In this document: in pieces, positions 33,947-40,624 of the stretch
Position numbering within the stretch: position 1 is the stretch's first letter
How the letters are laid out: each line of letters starts with the position of its first letter
NCBI RefSeq assembly: GCF_004785665.1
Contig: NZ_SRPJ01000011.1
Coordinates: forward strand, 1 to 40,624
Direction: 5' to 3'
DNA length: 40,624 nt
From: Staphylococcus pragensis
GTDB taxonomy: Bacteria > Bacillota > Bacilli > Staphylococcales > Staphylococcaceae
The notes under the pieces: generated by a model
Database searches by the model: none
Told to the model about the DNA's origin: nothing
The model's input: only the letters and a program-made list of their open reading frames with translations
Translations under genes and position numbers: made by a program

Positions 33947-34318
33947 TTATTGAAAAGTGGCGCGTAAGGTTTCCTCAAACGTTACCTTCACTTCATCGTA
34001 GAAGCGGTGACCTTTGTCTGTCATCTTAGCATAAACCCCGCGTTTGTCATCTCCATAACCTTGACGTCGTATCACACCACAATCTTTTGATTCCATTCTA
34101 GTCGCAAGACGTGACATTGCACTTTGACTTAACCCCACTTTATTTTGCAATTCTTTCAATGGTAGTTGGTTATCTTCAGCACAATCTAAATACATTAAGA
34201 CATAAAATTCTTTCAACGCAAGATGATGGCGCGACATTAAGTCTTGTTCCAGTTGTTTAGACACATTGTTATAAGTAGCTGTAAAATCTAGCCATTTACA
34301 TACTAATTGATCTGTCAT
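33947..34318 (-). CDS. MarR-family transcription regulator
   Basis: The 123-residue winged-helix regulator has a dimerising N-terminus, a recognition helix KVGLSQSAMSRLATRMESKDCGVIRRQ near residues 62-88, and a wing with the MarR arginine-aspartate signature (GDDKRGVYAKMTDKG, near 92-106). It has two cysteines (one near 25, one before GVIRR) that could sense oxidants, but that is only a possibility. The ATG is preceded on its own strand by a 14-bp palindrome overlapping an extended -10, so autoregulation is likely. The neighbouring SDR gene and the membrane protein at 34532 are possible targets. Confidence 0.87.
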   Translation of the reverse strand: MTDQLVCKWLDFTATYNNVSKQLEQDLMSRHHLALKEFYVLMYLDCAEDNQLPLKELQNKVGLSQSAMSRLATRMESKDCGVIRRQGYGDDKRGVYAKMTDKGHRFYDEVKVTFEETLRATFQ

Positions 34319-34345
34319 ATAAATGCCTCACATTGTTTCATAGTG

Positions 34346-34364
34346 TAATACATGTATTATAACA
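34346..34364 (-). promoter_or_regulatory. MarR gene promoter and probable autoregulatory operator
   Basis: TAATACATGTATTA (34346-34359) is a perfect 14-bp palindrome, 28 bases upstream of the start. On the minus strand it overlaps TGTTATAAT, an extended -10 (34356-34364 region). This position and symmetry fit MarR operators. Confidence 0.6.
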
Positions 34365-34461
34365 ATAAATAAATTAGAGTAGTGGAGTTATTCCTTTATT
34401 TTGGAAAATGTTGAAAGAGATTGTAGAGAGGTAGTTGAAGTTTACATGGAAACTTACAGAG

Positions 34462-34524
34462 TTGTAATTTTGAGACTTTCGCCTTACAATACCTCAAATT
34501 ATATGTTTTTATATAATTGAGGTG
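34462..34524 (+). promoter_or_regulatory. Promoter and inverted repeat before the DUF4870-like gene
   Basis: TTGTAA (34462-34467), 17 bases, then TACAAT (34485-34490) forms a good promoter. ACCTCAAATTATAT (34491-34504) is almost perfectly complementary to ATATAATTGAGGT (34511-34523), with one bulge and a 6-base loop. The right arm contains the ribosome site GAGGTG (34519-34524). It may be an operator at the start site or, if transcription starts upstream of it, a ribosome-site-hiding hairpin. Confidence 0.5.
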
Positions 34525-34531
34525 AGTAAGT

Positions 34532-34909
34532 ATGAAAGAGTTAAATAAAAAATCTTATGTTACAGATCCATATTACGGCAGTAAAAATGAAAATATAGCA
34601 TCATCATTAAGTTATTTAAGTGTATTTTTTGCACCTATTATATTACCTATTATTATGTGGATAGTAGCTTCATCTCCTGTATCAACACATGCCCGAAAAG
34701 CATTATTTAATCATATTATGACATGGGTATGTTTCGCATTAGCACCTTTTGCTTTAATGCTCTTTGCTGGAGGAATGGGCAACGCTACAACAAATGTGGA
34801 TAGCTGGTTAGTATTTGGCAGTTGGGTTATAACAATTATTTTAGTTGTAGTTGGAATTTATTTATTTATAGTGAACATCGTTAGAGGCATTAAATTATTA
34901 TTAGTTTAA
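34532..34909 (+). CDS. DUF4870-like (Tic20-type) membrane protein
   Basis: The 125-residue protein has a short polar N-terminus then three to four helices. The segment SSLSYLSVFFAPIILPIIMWIVASSPVSTHARKALFNHIMTWV near residues 24-66 is typical of DUF4870: a two-helix hairpin with a conserved polar turn containing His and Arg-Lys, followed by two more helices. Function is unknown across the family. The ribosome site GAGGTGAG is 7 bases before the ATG, inside an inverted repeat. It is monocistronic and ends at a long terminator. Confidence 0.75.
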   Translation: MKELNKKSYVTDPYYGSKNENIASSLSYLSVFFAPIILPIIMWIVASSPVSTHARKALFNHIMTWVCFALAPFALMLFAGGMGNATTNVDSWLVFGSWVITIILVVVGIYLFIVNIVRGIKLLLV

Positions 34910-34920
34910 TATTGAATAGT

Positions 34921-34972
34921 AAAAAGCTATTACACTCAGAACTTAGAAAAACTGAGGTAATAGCTTTTTCAT
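34921..34972. terminator. Terminator after the DUF4870-like gene
   Basis: AAAAAGCTATTAC and CTCAG (34921-34939, one bulge) pair with CTGAG and GTAATAGCTTTTT (34952-34969). A-rich and T-rich edges suit both strands, so it may also serve the convergent surface-protein gene. Confidence 0.85.
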
Positions 34973-35026
34973 TTTGCATAAAAGAAATGTGTTGCAGTAA
35001 TAGTAACAGATAATTAGAAAATACAG

Positions 35027-36004
35027 TTATTGCATTTTAGTAATGACGCGTTTAAGGCTAAGAGAACCTACACCTAAGATAAGCGCCAATAATCCAACAT
35101 ATAGGGGGGGATTTGTGCTAGATTCGCCAGTCTTAGGTAAAGTTGATTGTGCTGTTGCGCCATTCACTTGTTGAGAATGTGATGTTGGTTTACTAAGAGT
35201 TGTTGATTGATTAGGGTGATTCATAGTTGTTGAGTTTGATTCGTTATGAACATTTGATGCAGTTTGATGTGCTTTTGTATTTGTTGAAGGTTCTTGTCGT
35301 TGATGTTGAGGCATAGATGTTTGATGAGTTGATTCTTTAACTAATCCTTGTTGTTCGGCATAACCGTTAAAACCGATATCATTTTCTTCAGCTTTTGATT
35401 TAGAAGGATCTTGTTTTTGTTGATGGCTTGATTCTTTAACTAACCCTTGTTGTTCAGGATAACCATTGAAGCCGTTATCATTTTCCTCTGCGCTAGATTT
35501 GGAAGGATCTTGTGGTGTTGTCTTAGGTGAGTTATTTTCAGGAAAATGATTACCCGAAGTGATAGGGTTGCCATTCGCGTCATGGTTGAACTGAGTGTCT
35601 ACGTTGTTGTTATTCTTAGAAGTAATAGGATTACCGTTCGCGTCATGGTTAAACTGAGCGTCTACGTTGTTGTCATTCTTAGAAGTGATAGGGTTACCAT
35701 TCGCATCATGGTTAAACTCAGAATCTGTAGCATTTTCCTCTGAATTTTCAGAAGTATTATTACCTACATCATGATTAAATCCATTATCTACGTTGTTATT
35801 AGCGTCAACGTCATGATTGAAACCGGGATCTACAGTCTCGTCAGACTGAACAGTAATAGGGTTACCATTCGCATCATGATTGAATTGATTGTCAGTATCA
35901 TTCGTTGCTGCAAAGGCATGGCCGTGTGACAAAAGTACAAGGGAAGACGTTACAAGCGTTGTTCCAAAAGCATATTTAAATCCTCTTTTAATCAAAGAAC
36001 TCAC
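35027..36004 (-). CDS. LPXTG wall-anchored surface protein with FNHD repeats
   Basis: The 325-residue protein has a signal peptide (about 1-32, ..SLVLLSHGHAFA|ATND) and a complete sortase A signal at the C-terminus: LPKTG at 289-293, a hydrophobic stretch (PLYVGLLALILGVGSLSL) and the tail KRVITKMQ. It should be linked to peptidoglycan. Residues 41-159 hold six FNHD units (starts at 41, 62, 76, 97, 118 and 139), mostly 21 residues long with the full form FNHDANGNPITSKN. Residues 165-225 hold two 28-residue units (QDPSKSxAEENDxGFNGYxEQQGLVKES). The stalk (226-288) is Ser/Thr/Gln/Asn/His-rich. No folded adhesin domain is visible and I do not recognise the family; short acidic repeats of this sort often bind a host ligand or metal. 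It is monocistronic, with the ribosome site AAGGAGTGAG. Confidence 0.85.
   Translation of the reverse strand: MSSLIKRGFKYAFGTTLVTSSLVLLSHGHAFAATNDTDNQFNHDANGNPITVQSDETVDPGFNHDVDANNNVDNGFNHDVGNNTSENSEENATDSEFNHDANGNPITSKNDNNVDAQFNHDANGNPITSKNNNNVDTQFNHDANGNPITSGNHFPENNSPKTTPQDPSKSSAEENDNGFNGYPEQQGLVKESSHQQKQDPSKSKAEENDIGFNGYAEQQGLVKESTHQTSMPQHQRQEPSTNTKAHQTASNVHNESNSTTMNHPNQSTTLSKPTSHSQQVNGATAQSTLPKTGESSTNPPLYVGLLALILGVGSLSLKRVITKMQ
35330..35512 (-). repeat. Two 28-residue FNGY repeats
   Basis: Two copies of DPSKSxAEENDxGFNGYxEQQGLVKES, 33 residues apart, differ at only a few positions. The shared GFN start suggests a common origin with the FNHD units. Confidence 0.8.
35528..35884 (-). repeat. 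Tandem FNHD repeats (about 63 bp units) in the surface-protein gene
   Basis: Six repeats encode FNHD units with steps of 21, 14, 21, 21 and 21 residues; the last three are nearly identical (FNHDANGNPITSKN/SGN). In-frame unit length means copy number can change without breaking the gene. Confidence 0.85.
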
Positions 36005-36210
36005 TCCTTAGTAATTATCATTTTTCATACATAAAGTTGATAATTTAAAAATTATAAATATCATACTTATGCATGTTTATAAATTAACATATTAAATTAA
36101 ATACAACCTTAATATTATCTATCAACTAGATGACATTTTTGTCATATCTCAAAAAACATTAATTTATGGTAATGTTGATTAATAAATTCGAAATTTAAAG
36201 GAGCCATCAG

Positions 36211-36692
36211 ATGAAGTTTCGTAAAGCGACTATAGAGGATTTGCCAACATTAATTGAATTAGAGAATAAAGGTTTTACGCTTGAAGAAGCGGCTACACCA
36301 GAAGCAATCGCACAGCGCATTGAAATCATTTCCGATACTTTTATTATTGCCGAACAAGAAGGCGAAATTGCGGGTTATATCAATGGGCCAGTCATTCCTC
36401 AAAAATATATTACTGACGATTTATTTGAAACAATCAAACCCAACCCTGATATCGGTGGATATTTAAGCGTTTTAGGATTAGTTGTTTCTGAAAAGTATCA
36501 AAAACAAGGTCTAGGCGGACAATTGCTTAATCAATTCGAAAATATTGCAAGAAGAATGCAAGATTTGGTGTAACACTTACTTGTCGTGATATGCTCGTTC
36601 CATTTTATGAAAAATATGGCTACAAGAACGAAGGTTTATCTGATTCTCAACATGCAAGTGTTCAATGGTATAACTTAGTAAAAGAAATATAG
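36211..36692 (+). pseudogene. GNAT-family N-acetyltransferase split by a frameshift
   Basis: The first 116 codons read as a normal GNAT domain (MKFRKATIEDLPTLIELENKGF, then GGYLSVLGLVVSEKYQKQGLGGQLLNQFENIARRMQ, with the acetyl-CoA loop QGLGGQ). At about 36559-36563 the frame shifts and stops at 36571. The remainder is found one frame over, starting RFGVTLTCRDMLVPFYEKYGYKNEGLSD and running to a stop at 36690-36692. Restoring one A near CAAGA (CAA AGA) would give one continuous protein of about 160 residues. So either the gene is inactive or the sequence has a one-base error. Substrate unknown. The ribosome site is AAAGGAG. Confidence 0.82.
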
Positions 36693-36744
36693 TTAATAAA
36701 AATATGAAGTGCTCTCTATATACTCAAACCATAATTACTAAACA

Positions 36745-36786
36745 AACCACTTTAGTGTGCAAAACTCACTAAAGTGGTTATTTTCA
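36745..36786 (+). terminator. Terminator after the GNAT pseudogene
   Basis: A perfect 13-bp stem pairs AACCACTTTAGTG (36745-36757) with CACTAAAGTGGTT (36767-36779), followed by ATTTTCAT. Confidence 0.9.
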
Positions 36787-37472
36787 TCTTACTAGCATCC
36801 ACGTTCGAAACTATTTCATTTTTTAATACTTTAGGTGCGATGCCTCTTTCTTAACTTCGCTTATTTTATTGTAAGTAATAACATAACAAACTATTGTTTT
36901 TCTCTATTTAAAATTTAGAAAACAAATAAATATAAAAATAACTATTTAAATAGGAAGATAAAAGTTCAAATAAAAGCTATTTTATAAAATATTTTAATTG
37001 AGGAATTAGAAAAATTATGTTTGAATACTAAATTATGTGAAATGAGAATAATGAATAGCAATATATTAAGTAAAATTTTATATTGATTTTGATAGATAAC
37101 GAAATTGTTATATTAACTCAATTTAAGCATGAATATTCATAAATAAGTATAAATAGCACTATTGAAAATACTTTAATTAATTTTATTGAGAGAAAATTAT
37201 GAAAATGTAAAGGCTGCTAACCTTTATAAATAAGTCAAAATTTTATAAATTGAACACTATGTAAATAAAGTGATAATTTTTTGAAATTAATATTAATGTA
37301 TAACTAATAGTAAAAATGTAGCATTAAAAATTTATGAGCCATGAAAAATAAATTTTAATTATATTGCTATTTACATATAAATGGTAATATAATAATGAAA
37401 ATTATATTGAATTGTGAAAAATTAGGTTAATTACATTTTAATAAGTAATATAAATATGGAGATGAAAGTGTT
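36787..37472. promoter_or_regulatory. Long AT-rich control region upstream of the SraP-like gene
   Basis: This stretch of nearly 700 bases has no supportable gene. The best promoter is TTGCTA (37364-37369), 18 bases, TATAAT (37388-37393), which would give a leader of about 70 bases. An inverted repeat ATAAC/GTTAT (37096-37111) and a small hairpin TAAAGG/CCTTTA (37208-37226) are present but weak in such AT-rich sequence. Long leaders of this kind before staphylococcal adhesins often carry several regulator sites. Confidence 0.45.
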
Positions 37473-40400
37473 ATGTCAAAGAAAGAAAAAGACTTTAAAC
37501 GGTCCTTTGGGCAAGAAAAAGCTAGAGTTAAACTTTATAAAGCAGGAAAACATTGGGTTAAGGCAGGAATAAGAGAATTTCAACTTTTAAAAATGTTAGG
37601 TGTTCTATTTTTAAATAAAGAAATTAATGATGTAAACGATAATCAAATTATGAATAATAGTAGCTTAAAAAAACAAGCGCTAAGAACGACGGGACTAGCA
37701 GGTGGTGCATTTACCTTTGCTATGCTTAATGACCACCATGCTTTCGCAGCGTCAGAAACTCCAATGACATCAGAAATTTCATCAAATAGTGCTACAGTAG
37801 CTAACCAAAATTCAACAGCTATTTCAAAATCGACAACCAACTCTTCTTCAAATATGACAAGTTCTTCACAAGAACATAGCCAAAATAGTAGGGCTTCTAC
37901 AGAAAGTCAGGTTAAAACTGATTCAACGACAAATTCAACAGAAACAAGCGTTAATTCTACAAGTGATAAAGAAATGTCTACTTCGGAACATAAAGATAGC
38001 ACGAGTCATGCTTCAACTTCTGAAAGTGACTCATCAACAAGTGAAGCTCACCAAAATTCTAATAGTGATAAAACAAGTGCATCTAATGAGAACGGAAAAT
38101 CAAATACTGAGAACACTTCAGAAAGTAATAAAGAAAAGACGTCTGAGAGCCAAGATCAACAATCAGAAAGTGAAAAATCAACATCAAGTTCAGAACATAA
38201 AAACTCTCAATCAACTAAAGATTCTGAAAGTAAAAACGATAACAAGACATCAAACTCTTCAGAAAATGGAGAAGATAAAAAAACAAATACATCTGAAGTA
38301 GCTAATAGTACCCAAAAAGACAAATCATCAAATACTCATGGAACATCAGAACACAAATCAACGGAAACATCTGAATCTGATGAGAAGAATAATTCATTAA
38401 CATCAACTTCTGAAAAGAAAAGTGAATTAACAAGTTCTACAAGCACAAATAAATCTGAGAAAGTTGATGATAAAGATTCATTAACAACTAAATCTACAAG
38501 TACATCTGAAAGCCAAGCAAACCGAGACATAGGTTCTAATTTATTAGTAAGTGATTCTACAAGCACGTCTACAAGTTTAACACCAAAAAAGCTAAGAACT
38601 TTCAGTAGATTTGCCTTAGCTGCCAACAATACAAGTGCGACTGTAGCTGAGGTAACAAATAATGACATTGTAACGATTAATAAAGATAACTTTACTGATC
38701 ATTTTAATGTCAAAGACTCTGCTACTTATGATCCTAAAACAGGAATAGTAACTTTAACTCCTGATGAGTTTAATAAAAAAGGTTCAATTACTTTAAACAC
38801 TAAAATTAATTCAAATAAAAGTTTTCATTTTACAGGAAAAGTTAACCTAGGTAATCGTTATGAAGGATATAATGAAGTTACTAAAGATGGCCAAGTAATA
38901 CCTGGTGGGGATGGTATTGGCTTTGCCTTTTCACCAGGTAAAATTGATGATACTGGTAAAGAAGGCGCGGCACTAGGAATAGGTGGTTTGAAAAACGCAT
39001 TCGGCTTTAAGCTTGATACATTCCATAATACTTCAACTCCTAAAGCTGGTTCTCAAGCTGGAGCAGACCCAACTAATGTAAAAGGTGGAGGCGCATTTGG
39101 TGCATTTGTTAGTACTAACGCTTCAGGGTATGCCACTACTGAGAGTACAGGAGCAGCTAAATTAAATATACAACCCAAAGATAATTCATTCCAAGATTTT
39201 GATATTGACTATAATGGCGATACGAAAGTGATGACAGTTACATATGCTGGTCAACAATTCACTCGTAATTTAACATATTGGTTGAATAGAAATCGTAATG
39301 TTAGTAACTATGCGCTTTCCATCACTGCTTCAACAGGAGGATCTAAAAATCTACAACAAATTCAATTTGGTACTTTTACTTATACACAAACTGCTTCTAC
39401 TCAAGTGAGATATGTCGATGTCAATACAGGTAAAGACATCGTTCCAATGAGAACATTTGCCGGAGATGTAGATGAAACCGTTACTTTAGATCCTCAGCAA
39501 AGCACATTAAATGGAATGGGTTATAAATATAGTAAAGTCGATAGTTCAAATGCACCAAATTATAATAGTGCTAATAATCAAGTAAAATTAACTAATTCAG
39601 GTCAATCGGTTATTTATTATTACGAGGATACCCAAGCTCCTACTATTGATATGACTGATCAAAGTAATGAAGTTTTCTCACCTATTACACCAATAACTGT
39701 AAATGCTTCAGATAATAGTGGAACAACACCGAATGTTAAGATGGATGGTTTACCAGATGGCTTATCTTATGATTCATCTAAAAATGTAGTAACAGGTACA
39801 CCACAAAAAATCGGTAATTATAATGTAACGATTACTGCAACGGATGGCAGTAACCATACAACGACCAAAAGTATTAAATGGTCAATCACTCGAAACTCAG
39901 CTAGTGACTCTACTTCAACATCAACAAGTAACAGTCTTTCAACAAGTACAGTCAAATCAACAAGCATAGCAAATAGCGAAAGCACAAGTAAATCAACAAG
40001 TGAAAGTGATTCAAGAAGTAAGAGTCTTTCAGACTCAGAAAGTGCAAGTAAGTCAACAAGTGAAAGCACAAGTAAATCGACTAGCGAAAGTACGTCAACA
40101 AGCGAGAAAGAAAGTGCAAGTGAATCAACATCAACAAGTGTGAGTGACTCAACAAGTGCAAGCACGTCAGATAGTGAATCAGAAAGTGAGAGTCTTTCAG
40201 ACTCAGCAAGCGTGAGTACATCAGACAGTGCGTCAACATCAACAAGTGTGAGCGACTCAACAAGTGCAAGCACGTCATTAAGTGGATCAGAAAGTGAGAG
40301 TCTTTCAGAATCAACAAGCACAAGTACATCAGATAGTGCATCAACATCAACAAGTGTGAGCACATCAGACAGTGCGTCAACATCAACAAGTGTGAGTGAC

Positions 40401-40624
40401 TCAACAAGTGTAAGCACGTCATTAAGTGGATCAGAAAGTGAGAGTCTTTCAGACTCAACAAGCACAAGTACATCAGATAGTGCATCAACATCAACAAGTG
40501 TGAGCGACTCAACAAGCGTAAGCACATCAGACAGTGCGTCAACATCAACAAGTGCAAGCACATCAGACAGTGCGTCAGCATCAACAAGTGTGAGTGACTC
40601 AAGAAGCGTGAGCACATCAGACAG
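37473..40624 (+). CDS. sraP: SraP/SasA-like serine-rich repeat adhesin, cut by the window end
   Basis: An open frame runs from ATG 37473 to the window edge, at least 1050 residues. It is a glycosylated surface adhesin of the SraP type. The KxYKxGKxW export motif is KLYKAGKHW at residues 20-28, and cleavage is likely near 90-92 (..HHAFA|AS), a long signal for the accessory SecA2/SecY2 system. A first Ser-rich region spans about 94-385. The ligand-binding part has a legume-lectin-like domain (about 400-640, with GGDGIGFAF), a MucBP/beta-grasp module (about 642-717, TQVRYVDVNTGKDIV) and one cadherin-like module (about 720-805, ending in TGTPQKIGNYNVTITATDGS). The SRR2 stalk starts near 809. The known S. 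aureus SraP has two cadherin-like modules, so this one is shorter. LPXTG anchoring and the asp/gtf/secY2 genes are expected beyond the window. Confidence 0.92.
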   Translation, partial: MSKKEKDFKRSFGQEKARVKLYKAGKHWVKAGIREFQLLKMLGVLFLNKEINDVNDNQIMNNSSLKKQALRTTGLAGGAFTFAMLNDHHAFAASETPMTSEISSNSATVANQNSTAISKSTTNSSSNMTSSSQEHSQNSRASTESQVKTDSTTNSTETSVNSTSDKEMSTSEHKDSTSHASTSESDSSTSEAHQNSNSDKTSASNENGKSNTENTSESNKEKTSESQDQQSESEKSTSSSEHKNSQSTKDSESKNDNKTSNSSENGEDKKTNTSEVANSTQKDKSSNTHGTSEHKSTETSESDEKNNSLTSTSEKKSELTSSTSTNKSEKVDDKDSLTTKSTSTSESQANRDIGSNLLVSDSTSTSTSLTPKKLRTFSRFALAANNTSATVAEVTNNDIVTINKDNFTDHFNVKDSATYDPKTGIVTLTPDEFNKKGSITLNTKINSNKSFHFTGKVNLGNRYEGYNEVTKDGQVIPGGDGIGFAFSPGKIDDTGKEGAALGIGGLKNAFGFKLDTFHNTSTPKAGSQAGADPTNVKGGGAFGAFVSTNASGYATTESTGAAKLNIQPKDNSFQDFDIDYNGDTKVMTVTYAGQQFTRNLTYWLNRNRNVSNYALSITASTGGSKNLQQIQFGTFTYTQTASTQVRYVDVNTGKDIVPMRTFAGDVDETVTLDPQQSTLNGMGYKYSKVDSSNAPNYNSANNQVKLTNSGQSVIYYYEDTQAPTIDMTDQSNEVFSPITPITVNASDNSGTTPNVKMDGLPDGLSYDSSKNVVTGTPQKIGNYNVTITATDGSNHTTTKSIKWSITRNSASDSTSTSTSNSLSTSTVKSTSIANSESTSKSTSESDSRSKSLSDSESASKSTSESTSKSTSESTSTSEKESASESTSTSVSDSTSASTSDSESESESLSDSASVSTSDSASTSTSVSDSTSASTSLSGSESESLSESTSTSTSDSASTSTSVSTSDSASTSTSVSDSTSVSTSLSGSESESLSDSTSTSTSDSASTSTSVSDSTSVSTSDSASTSTSASTSDSASASTSVSDSRSVSTSD
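39899..40624 (+). repeat. SRR2 serine-rich repeat region
   Basis: Almost every second residue is Ser, alternating with Thr, Glu, Ala, Asp, Val and Leu (STSTSVSDSTSASTS and the like). Higher-order copies are visible: for example, a CACGTCATTAAGTGG block recurs at 40271 and 40415, 144 bp or 48 codons apart. The region is cut by the window end. Long open frames on the opposite strand here are a composition effect. Confidence 0.9.

Noticed and set aside
37643..38668. Open frames at 37643-37840 (minus), 37963-38301 (plus) and 38336-38668 (minus)
   Set aside because: All lie inside the SraP-like gene in other frames; low-complexity products.
39818..40615. Long open frames on the minus strand opposite the SRR2 region, rich in Leu, Ser, Val and Asp
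   Set aside because: They are the reverse complement of Ser codon repeats with no stops by composition; no ribosome site or real protein character.
39899..40624. Regular repeats resembling a CRISPR array
   Set aside because: Repeats are contiguous coding Ser codons without unique spacers and no cas genes are present.

Overview
The window looks like chromosomal DNA of a low-GC Gram-positive, almost certainly a Staphylococcus and probably a coagulase-negative species. The evidence is the set of staphylococcal genes: drp35, pgcA, an ohyA oleate hydratase, the phnD-C-E1-E2 transporter next to a cytosolic 5'-nucleotidase, an LPXTG surface protein, and a SraP/SasA-type serine-rich adhesin with a KxYKxGKxW signal. 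AT-rich spacers, strong AGGAGG-type ribosome sites and staphylococcal hairpin repeats agree. I cannot settle the species from the sequence alone. No rRNA, tRNA, CRISPR array, IS element, integrase or transposase was seen.

Layout. 1-6.8 kb is housekeeping and metabolism: trhO (minus), then drp35 behind a perfect CcpA cre site, pgcA, a urea channel, rbsK and a small membrane protein. 6.9-9.5 kb holds two cell-envelope genes, a lipoprotein polysaccharide deacetylase and a secreted PBP4-like enzyme without the usual C-terminal anchor. 9.6-13.4 kb is an accessory island bounded by two strong terminators: a NERD-domain nuclease-like gene diverges from a tight operon of a UvrD-type helicase, a DarT-family ADP-ribosyltransferase and its NADAR-family antitoxin. 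This is the best candidate for a new or little-described defence system. 13.5-16.1 kb has a TetR-type regulator gene broken by an internal stop, divergent from ohyA.

16.1-22.5 kb is mostly minus strand: a UvrA-like ATPase, an arylamine N-acetyltransferase, and an XRE regulator, DUF3169 protein, ABC ATPase and ABC permease group. An Rrf2 regulator then diverges from an EamA exporter (22-23.6 kb), followed by an MFS transporter. 25.3-33 kb combines an unknown membrane-tethered protein, a cytosolic 5'-nucleotidase, a secreted protein and the phosphonate-type importer. This may be a phosphorus-scavenging neighbourhood.

33-37 kb carries an SDR/NAD(P)-binding protein, a compound hairpin repeat, a MarR regulator with a palindromic operator candidate, a DUF4870-like membrane protein, a repeat-rich LPXTG surface protein and a frameshifted GNAT gene. 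From 37,473 to the window end runs the start of a SraP-like adhesin; its long SRR2 repeat is cut by the window edge, and its dedicated SecA2/SecY2 export genes would be expected downstream. Two genes are visibly damaged (TetR, GNAT), each by what looks like a single-base change.
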